Source: an uncultured Gammaproteobacteria bacterium (GTDB lineage Bacteria > Pseudomonadota > Gammaproteobacteria > UBA9214). From it: 17,968 bases of DNA. The notes beneath the pieces were generated by a model. The model was not told the DNA's origin. It saw only the letters and a program-made list of their open reading frames with translations, and made no database searches. Of the stretch, positions 13,085 through 17,968 are shown piece after piece (within the stretch, counting starts at the first letter, position 1; the number at the start of each line of letters is the position of its first letter). The translations under genes were made by a program, and so were the position numbers. The DNA lies in the NCBI GenBank assembly GCA_905480305.1, contig CAJQPV010000067.1, forward strand, positions 1 to 17,968. The letters are read 5' to 3'.

Positions 13085-13161
13085 GACGGATTGTTGTACA
13101 TCCAGCCGTACACTTCGTGACAGACATATCCTGCACTGCAGGTCAATATAAGGTGATGCGG

Positions 13162-14211
13162 ATGGCTTCCCCGGACGACAACGAATACACGCCACCGGCG
13201 GCCATGCCGGATTACCTGATACGGCACATGACTTTGCGCCAGTTACAGGTGTTTGAGGCCATTGTCAGGCTCGGCAGTTTTACGCGTGCGGCGGAGGAAT
13301 TGTTCCTGACCCAGCCAACCGTGTCCATGCAGATCAAGAAGCTGACCGATACCCTGGGTTTGCCATTGTTCGAACACGTCGGGCGTAATGTCGAACCGAC
13401 AGAGGCCGGTCTGGCACTTTATAAGTCCAGTCGTGAGTTGTTCGAAACGCTGTCAAACCTGGAGATGACGGTTGCCGATCTCAAGGGTCTTAAGGTCGGA
13501 CGCTTGCGTATGAGCGTAATCACCATGGCGAAATACCTGGCGCCTGAAATTCTGGGTGAATTCAGTCGTCTTTATCCAGGAATCGATCTTGCACTCAAGG
13601 TTACCAATCGTGAACGTATCATCGAACGTATGCATGGGAATGAGGACGACCTGTATATCACGGGCCAGGTACCCGAAGACGATTTTGCTGTCGAGGCGTT
13701 CCCTTTCGCGCCGAATCCACTGGTCGTCATGGCGCCGCGCGATCACGCTTTGGTAGGCAAGAAAAACATTTCACTGTCCGAGATTACCGAGCAACCGTTT
13801 ATCATGCGTGAGCCCGGATCAGGTATCAGGGATGCCACGCTGCGGCTGTTCGCTGCCGAGGGTTTGCGGCCGCGGGTGCGTATGGAACTTGGCAGCAACG
13901 AAGCGATCAAGCATGCTATCGTCGGTGGGCTCGGGCTGTCGGTGCTTTCACTGCATACCCTGGCTCTTGAAGGTGCTGATGGACCCGTTGCTATCCTGGA
14001 CGTCGAACAATTCCCGATTCACCGACAGTGGTATATCGTATACCCTAAAGGTAAAGAGTTATCCCTGGTAGCCCGTACCTTCCTTGATTTCGCCATTGCC
14101 AGCGAAGCCCGCATCCGTGAACGCATGTTGTCGATGTGGCCGCTGTTGATGCAACAGCCAAAAACCCGTAAAAAAGCGGCTGCCCGCAAGAAAAAGGCAG
14201 CGAAGAAATAA
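13162..14211 (+). CDS. cbbR: CbbR, LysR-type regulator of carbon fixation
   Basis: The LysR protein has its winged helix-turn-helix at the start of the core (MTLRQLQVFEAIVRLGSFTR, AAEELFLTQPTVSMQIKKL) and a type-2 periplasmic-binding effector domain after it (KYLAPEILGEFSRLYPG, MREPGSGIRD, LGSNEAIKHAIVGGLGLSVL). CbbR responds to metabolites such as RuBP or NADPH and activates cbb promoters. The C-terminus ends in a Lys/Ala-rich tail (KKAAARKKKAAKK), unusual for the family. The start is uncertain: ATG 13162 has AAGG at 8 nt and gives 349 residues; ATG 13228 begins directly at MTLRQ (327 residues, closer to the usual size); a GTG at 13081 would overlap the PII remnant. It is co-directional with and downstream of the operon, not divergent from cbbL as is common. 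Confidence 0.93.
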   Translation: MASPDDNEYTPPAAMPDYLIRHMTLRQLQVFEAIVRLGSFTRAAEELFLTQPTVSMQIKKLTDTLGLPLFEHVGRNVEPTEAGLALYKSSRELFETLSNLEMTVADLKGLKVGRLRMSVITMAKYLAPEILGEFSRLYPGIDLALKVTNRERIIERMHGNEDDLYITGQVPEDDFAVEAFPFAPNPLVVMAPRDHALVGKKNISLSEITEQPFIMREPGSGIRDATLRLFAAEGLRPRVRMELGSNEAIKHAIVGGLGLSVLSLHTLALEGADGPVAILDVEQFPIHRQWYIVYPKGKELSLVARTFLDFAIASEARIRERMLSMWPLLMQQPKTRKKAAARKKKAAKK

Positions 14212-14309
14212 GCATCTTCCGGTGTTCTTATCAACGCAAGGCTATAGCACCTATTGCCAGAAACAATTATTCATCGAACCCGGCAGCCCCCATAATCAAA
14301 TGCATGTAA

Positions 14310-14328
14310 GAGTCGTCATTGACGGCTC
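14310..14328 (+). promoter_or_regulatory. Hairpin immediately ahead of the SulP gene's ribosome site
   Basis: GAGTCGTC-att-GACGGCTC forms an 8-bp stem (one G-T wobble) with a 3-nt loop, ending 3 bases before the GAGG Shine-Dalgarno (14331-14334). There is no T-tract. It could influence translation initiation or mRNA stability of the transporter. Confidence 0.4.
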
Positions 14329-14337
14329 GCGAGGCAG

Positions 14338-16056
14338 GTGTTGGAAGCAATGCGGATAAATACAATCTTCAATGAAATAAGCTTGCGTAATCCGCGCGGC
14401 GATATATTCGGGGGCATAACCGCAGCAGTAATCGCCTTGCCGATGGCGCTGGCCTTCGGGGTTGCTTCCGGTGCCGGCGCTGAAGCCGGACTGTACGGGG
14501 CTATTCTGGTTGGGCTGTTTGCTGCACTGTTTGGTGGATCACCGACGCTGATCTCCGAACCCACTGGACCGATGACGGTTGTATTCACTGCGGTCATTGC
14601 CAAACTTATCGCGTCAGATCCCGTTAACGGCACCGCTATGGCATTCACTGTGGTGGTGATGGCCGGTATATTTCAGATTCTGTTTGGCATTTTGCGCCTG
14701 GGCAAGTATGTAACCCTGATGCCCTACACAGTGGTATCCGGTTTCATGTCGGGTATCGGAATCATACTCATCATTCTGCAGGTCGGGCCACTGCTGGGCC
14801 AGGCATCGCCGGCTGGGGGTGTGATCGCTACGCTGAATAATCTGCCCGGGTTATTGGCCGGTATGCGTATGCAGGAGACGGTGCTGGCCCTGATGACGGT
14901 CGCCATCCTGTTTTTTGTACCCGCCAGACTGAAACGTTATTTGCCGCCACAGTTGCTTGCCCTGGTGGTGGTTACTTTGGCATCTATTGCGGTGCTGGGT
15001 AATGCGGATATTCGTCGCATCGGCGAAATTTCAACCGCGTTGCCGGAACTGCGAATGCCGATGTTCAGTGTGGAGCAGTGGCGGGTGATGCTGCTTAATG
15101 CCATGGTCCTGGGCATGCTTGGTTGCATCGATGCACTACTGACTTCTGTAATCGCCGACAGTCTTACCCGCACTCAGCATAACTCGGACAAGGAGTTGAT
15201 TGGTCAGGGCATCGGAAATGTCATGTCGGGCCTGTTCGGTGGCCTGCCCGGTGCAGGTGCGACCATGGGGACCGTGGTGAATATCCAGGCCGGCGCGCGC
15301 ACGGCGCTATCCGGGCTGATAAGGGCCGGCATACTGCTGGTCGTGGTAATGTGGGCGGGCGGGCTTACAGCGGTGATACCACTGGCCGTGCTTGCCGGTA
15401 TTGCACTCAAAGTCGGTATCGATATTATCGACTGGGGTTTTCTCAAAAGAGCCCATCGTCTCTCTGGAAAAGGTGCGCTTATCACCTACGGCGTAATTGC
15501 GCTAACCGTGTTCGTGGATCTTATAGCGGCTGTGGGCATAGGTCTGTTTGTCGCGAACGTTATGACGGTCACGCGGCTGTCCGAGTTGCAGGCAGACGAT
15601 GTCAAGGCGGTGACTAATCCAGGGGAAACAGATCTGACACTGACGCCGGACGAACGTAAAATCCTGTCCGCCGCTGCTGGCAGAGTTTTGTTGTTGTATT
15701 TGCGCGGCACCATGATTTTCGGCACCTCGCGTGTCATCAGTCGCAAGAACTCCGAGGTTAAAGATATCGAGACTCTTATTGTCGACGTCAGAGACGTGGA
15801 CCACCTGGGCGTGTCGGCGGCACTGGCTATCGAGGAGGCGATTTTGGACATGATTAATGCCGGGCGTTCCGTGTACCTGGTTGCCGCGTCGGGGCAACCT
15901 CGGCAACGACTGGAGAACATGGGAATCCTGCAACGATTGCCGAAGCAGAACGTGGTCGAAGACCGGTTGGCTGCGCTGGAACATTCGGTACATGGGGAGA
16001 GACCGCCGGTTCCGGCGGCCGCCCTGCCAACAGACGACATTCATAGTATTGGATAA
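14338..16056 (+). CDS. SulP-family (BicA-type) bicarbonate transporter with STAS domain
   Basis: This inner-membrane protein of about 570 residues has a SulP transport domain (about 15-430: IFGGITAAVIALPMALAFGV, EPTGPMTVVFTAVIA, LGMLGCIDALLTSVIADS, GGLPGAGATMGTVVNIQAGA) and a C-terminal STAS domain (about 470-555, including DVRDVDHLGVSAALAIEEAI). SulP members next to cso loci act as bicarbonate uptake systems, BicA being the cyanobacterial example; the STAS wording is closer to BicA than to sulfate transporters. Start codon choice is open: GTG 14338, TTG 14341 (6 nt after GAGG) or ATG 14350. It lies 126 nt behind cbbR on the same strand. Sulfate transport cannot be excluded from sequence alone. 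Confidence 0.9.
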   Translation: MLEAMRINTIFNEISLRNPRGDIFGGITAAVIALPMALAFGVASGAGAEAGLYGAILVGLFAALFGGSPTLISEPTGPMTVVFTAVIAKLIASDPVNGTAMAFTVVVMAGIFQILFGILRLGKYVTLMPYTVVSGFMSGIGIILIILQVGPLLGQASPAGGVIATLNNLPGLLAGMRMQETVLALMTVAILFFVPARLKRYLPPQLLALVVVTLASIAVLGNADIRRIGEISTALPELRMPMFSVEQWRVMLLNAMVLGMLGCIDALLTSVIADSLTRTQHNSDKELIGQGIGNVMSGLFGGLPGAGATMGTVVNIQAGARTALSGLIRAGILLVVVMWAGGLTAVIPLAVLAGIALKVGIDIIDWGFLKRAHRLSGKGALITYGVIALTVFVDLIAAVGIGLFVANVMTVTRLSELQADDVKAVTNPGETDLTLTPDERKILSAAAGRVLLLYLRGTMIFGTSRVISRKNSEVKDIETLIVDVRDVDHLGVSAALAIEEAILDMINAGRSVYLVAASGQPRQRLENMGILQRLPKQNVVEDRLAALEHSVHGERPPVPAAALPTDDIHSIG

Positions 16057-16102
16057 GTGCGAGAATTCGGCTTGAGAATTTATTGATATCTTGTTGGACA
16101 TT

Positions 16103-16120
16103 GCTCTGACCCATCAGAGC
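16103..16120 (+). other. Perfect stem-loop after the SulP gene
   Basis: GCTCTGA-ccca-TCAGAGC forms a perfect 7-bp stem 46 bases behind the transporter stop codon. No T-run follows on either strand, so it may be an mRNA 3' stabiliser rather than a terminator. Confidence 0.4.
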
Positions 16121-16177
16121 AGAGTTATAAAAATACCGGGAGCAAACCCTTGTTCCGGATACGGGAGGAGAGGCATT

Positions 16178-16542
16178 ATGCAGTAAGGCCATGGTTGATC
16201 ATCAGTCATGAAGTTGCCTTACTTTTCCGAGCTCCAGAGGCATATAGAAAATACCTTGTCGGATCACTGGATTCTGTATGTCGAGCATGCCGGGGAGGTT
16301 AATCTTTTGCGGACACAATGGCAGCAATAGGGGAATGCGCTTTATTGCGTCAAGCAAGCCCTGTAATCGACAGCATTCAGGCATGCCGGGCGAGATATCC
16401 GACGCACAACATTCGACTCTATGCGGAAAAGATCAGCCCGCGCACGCGATTTATTTACCCGGTGTATCGCCAGTTTGTGGTGTATCGCGCCGAAAATAAA
16501 ACATCTCCGCGGTCAGGCTGGCACCAATTGGCTGTGGTGTAA
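16178..16542 (+). pseudogene. Broken RuBisCO-small-subunit-like gene
   Basis: A perfect Shine-Dalgarno GGGAGGAGAGG (16163-16173) precedes ATG 16178, but codon 3 is TAA and codon 7 TGA. The same frame then reads MKLPYFSELQRHIENTLSDH, WILYVEHAGE, RTQWQQ-stop-GNALYCVKQA. A slip into the next frame continues SPVIDSIQACRARYPTHNIR, LYAEKISPRTRFIYPVYRQF, VVYR and ends at TAA 16540. Set against CbbS of this window, W-x-x-W-x-x-P-x-F...V-x-x-x-I-x-A-C-R-A-Y-P-x-H-x-I-R-L lines up, and the internal TAG falls exactly on the second Trp (TGG to TAG). RbcS C-termini also read FVVYR. I infer a decayed, divergent RbcS-like paralogue; its original function (alternative small subunit or RbcS-fold accessory protein) is unknown. 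Confidence 0.55.
16461..16488 (+). repeat. 18-bp-period direct repeat in the RbcS-like remnant
   Basis: GGTGTATCGC occurs at 16461-16470 and 16479-16488, giving PVYR-QFV-VYR in the remnant's last frame. It may be a small slippage duplication at the end of the decayed gene. Confidence 0.5.
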
Positions 16543-16603
16543 TGCCATTGAAAGCCGTCTCTCCCATGGTGTCGAAAAACTCTTGCGCTGGTGAATAGAC
16601 TCT

Positions 16604-16943
16604 CGCCGTTGCAGGCAGCTGGTATAAACTGCGGCAATGTGAATTCCACTGGAATTGGCCGGGGTCAGCGAGGCAGATTTTGCTTTTTCCGGACATCTCT
16701 GCAGGAATGGTATCTCGATTGCAGTCTGCGCGCGGTGCGAATTGTAATGCTCGCGAAAATCAGCCAGCTTTCGCTGTGACTCTTTAACAGGATGGGCTCG
16801 CAGCAGAACAGGTCAACGCTCCAGAGGCTGTCCTGCGTGTGTCCGAGAACGGTCAGCCACAATGTACCACCAGCGGGAACTGGCCGGTAATGGGTAGCAA
16901 GAACACGTCGTACGACAGACACGCTGCCAGCCGTTAAATTCAA
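16604..16943 (-). pseudogene. Internally deleted DDE (rve-type) transposase remnant
   Basis: On the minus strand the translation begins SVVRRVLATHYRPVPAGG, then WLTVLGHTQDSLWSVDLFCC and EPILLKSH, the start of an integrase-core catalytic domain typical of IS481/IS3-like transposases (first catalytic Asp in SVDLF). It then jumps, in a new frame, to LADFREHYNSHRAQTAI, the C-terminal rve_3 segment with the downstream part, and in yet another frame to FQWNSHCRSLYQLPATA, the characteristic C-terminus of this transposase group. The central catalytic part of roughly 150 residues is missing, so the element is dead. It marks past IS insertion next to the RbcS-like pseudogene and may have contributed to its decay. 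Confidence 0.75.
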
Positions 16944-16954
16944 TCTGCTTCTGG

Positions 16955-17272
16955 CTACCAGTCATCCTTGCACGGAAACGCAGCTTGCGTTGCCTTGATT
17001 ACCAGGCTGGGAGCGAACAGGCCCAGCTGCTCCGGGTGGTCGCGCAGATACATGATAGTGATGTTTATTATCTGCCTTTTGGTTACATCGGGAGGTATGC
17101 AAAACAGTGTGTGACTCGTATCTATCACCCCTCCGATGTAGCCAGCGCAGAAACTGTCGGGAGCGGCTATACAGTGCTGCATCAGATCGTTTCCGGTTGT
17201 CAGTCTGGCCTGGACAGTTCCAAACATTGAAACTGTGAGGACTGCGGCGATCATAAGATTCATTTTGGTCAT
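16955..17272 (-). CDS. Rap1a/Tai-like secreted small protein
   Basis: The 105-residue protein starts with a Sec signal peptide (MTKMNLMIAAVLTVSMFGTV, cleavage probably after VQA), and the mature part reads TGNDLMQHC, FCAGYIGGVID, FCIPPDV, YLRDHPEQL and ends AAFPCKDDW. The spaced cysteines and the CxGYI and YLxxHPE motifs match the Rap1a/Tai domain, named from immunity proteins that neutralise T6SS peptidoglycan amidases in the periplasm. No effector gene is visible nearby, so here it is an orphan immunity protein or one of the many Rap1a-domain proteins of unknown function. A second Met (17263) is an alternative start. The Shine-Dalgarno is weak. Confidence 0.72.
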   Translation of the reverse strand: MTKMNLMIAAVLTVSMFGTVQARLTTGNDLMQHCIAAPDSFCAGYIGGVIDTSHTLFCIPPDVTKRQIINITIMYLRDHPEQLGLFAPSLVIKATQAAFPCKDDW

Positions 17273-17466
17273 AAGTATTAATCATCCATTCACGGGTTTT
17301 TGGTGAAACTCCCCTGAGTAAAGCCGCAAGAACCCTGGCAACATGTCGATTATCTTAATATCCGAGACCTGACTTCCAGGAGTCGCCAGCGGTTTCTGGA
17401 AATGCTGTTTTAGCCGGGAACAACCAGCCGGTGCTCATTAATGGCGTTGTTTGCAAGGGAGTGATT

Positions 17467-17901
17467 TCATGTCTTTCTATAACAGTCCCGTGTCCTGCAG
17501 GGCCTCGTTACCGTAGCTTCGGAAAAACCATGGATACGGTGCTGACCGATAAACAGGATTGGCACGCCCCTGCCATTGACCTCCTTGTAAAGTCTCGCTC
17601 CGATGGCATTGGTTTCCATATCATATTCACAATAGTTGATATTGTTTTTGTCGAGAAAGCGAATCGCGTCCTTGCAGGCGGGGCACCAGGCAGCACCGAG
17701 CATCAAGACGTCCGGCGCGCCTTCCATATTCAACGAACCAGCCTTGTTGCCCTGTTGGCCGGGTACAGGCACCTTGTCCTCGCAATAGGTATGCTCGACA
17801 GACATGCGCTGTGCCTGAACAATGATAAGCAGGATGACCGCTGCAAATATGGCAAGCCCTGGCAGGGGTTTTCGTGCTGGCTTGCTGGCTTTCGTTGTCA
17901 T
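17467..17901 (-). CDS. Membrane-anchored glutaredoxin/thioredoxin-like protein
   Basis: The 144-residue protein has a basic N-terminus followed by one membrane helix (about 13-30, LPGLAIFAAVILLIIVQA), so the domain would face the periplasm. The redox motif is AWCPACKDAI (C73-x-x-C76), with INYCEYDMETN behind it and RGVPILFIG supplying the cis-proline (P114), as in glutaredoxins. It probably reduces or isomerises thiols on a secreted partner. After HGFSEA the C-terminus turns into an odd Arg/Cys-rich tail (TRPCRTRDCYRKT). Restoring one base would instead give HGFSE-SYGNEALQDTGLL, which looks more like the family's last helix, so a late frameshift is possible. The ribosome site at ATG 17901 is weak. 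Confidence 0.75.
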   Translation of the reverse strand: MTTKASKPARKPLPGLAIFAAVILLIIVQAQRMSVEHTYCEDKVPVPGQQGNKAGSLNMEGAPDVLMLGAAWCPACKDAIRFLDKNNINYCEYDMETNAIGARLYKEVNGRGVPILFIGQHRIHGFSEATVTRPCRTRDCYRKT

Positions 17902-17916
17902 CTTGTTTGTCCGGAT

Positions 17917-17952
17917 TTAAAGCGGAACCTGCTTATTTAGACGTGGTGTCAT
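17917..17952 (-). other. 11-codon upstream ORF with a good ribosome site
   Basis: On the minus strand GGAGACAAAAC precedes ATG ACA CCA CGT CTA and ends in TAA after 11 codons. It is in the same frame as the glutaredoxin-like gene (51 nt ahead) and has a better Shine-Dalgarno. It may be a leader peptide or an old start cut off by a nonsense mutation. Confidence 0.3.
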
Positions 17953-17968
17953 GTTTTGTCTCCAGGTG

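Noticed and set aside
12346..13227. 293-codon minus-strand ORF between mcdB and cbbR
   Set aside because: It runs antisense to mcdB, the PII-like remnant and the start of cbbR, and its translation resembles no family. It is a shadow that survives because the region is not under strong coding constraint.

Overview
The window holds an almost complete alpha-carboxysome (cso) locus of a chemolithoautotrophic proteobacterium, most likely a gammaproteobacterial sulfur oxidiser. The form IA RuBisCO, the proteobacterial gene order, the bacterioferritin-like/acRAF/McdA/McdB tail and a moderate-to-high GC coding style support this. No rRNA or species marker is present, so the assignment stays at that level.

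Layout. (1) 1-2450 is an accessory, decayed region. It has the 3' end of an unrecognised gene, two degenerate tRNA-Arg 3' halves (465-517 and 1627-1714) flanking a minus-strand RHH/GNAT toxin-antitoxin pair with two palindromic operators, and about 690 bp of gene-free DNA with terminators and short repeats. (2) 2455-3728 holds csoS1D (tandem-BMC shell protein) and a Nudix hydrolase, placed upstream of RuBisCO. (3) 3951-12595 is the main plus-strand operon: cbbL, cbbS, csoS2, csoSCA, csoS4A, csoS4B, two csoS1 genes, a bacterioferritin-like diiron protein, acRAF, mcdA and mcdB. (4) 12596-14211 has a broken PII-like gene, then cbbR. (5) 14338-16056 encodes a SulP/BicA-type bicarbonate transporter with a STAS domain. 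(6) 16178-16542 carries a broken RuBisCO-small-subunit-like gene. (7) 16604-17968 is an accessory right edge: a deleted IS transposase, a Rap1a-like secreted protein and a membrane-anchored glutaredoxin-like protein, all on the minus strand.

How it works together. The SulP transporter would import bicarbonate. CsoSCA dehydrates it to CO2 inside the shell, and CbbLS fixes it. CsoS2 links RuBisCO to the CsoS1/CsoS4/CsoS1D shell. acRAF assists RuBisCO assembly, McdA/McdB position the carboxysomes on the nucleoid, and CbbR probably regulates transcription. A short motif, ATCGATTGGAA or a two-mismatch variant, lies upstream of csoS1D, cbbL and the PII remnant and is a candidate shared control site.

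Main points of novelty: two carbon-metabolism-related pseudogenes that no clean ORF reveals (a PII-like regulator and an RbcS-like protein), the shared upstream motif that ties the PII remnant to the cso regulon, and the tRNA-Arg-flanked toxin-antitoxin cassette with a 38-nt GC-rich insertion in one tRNA T-loop.
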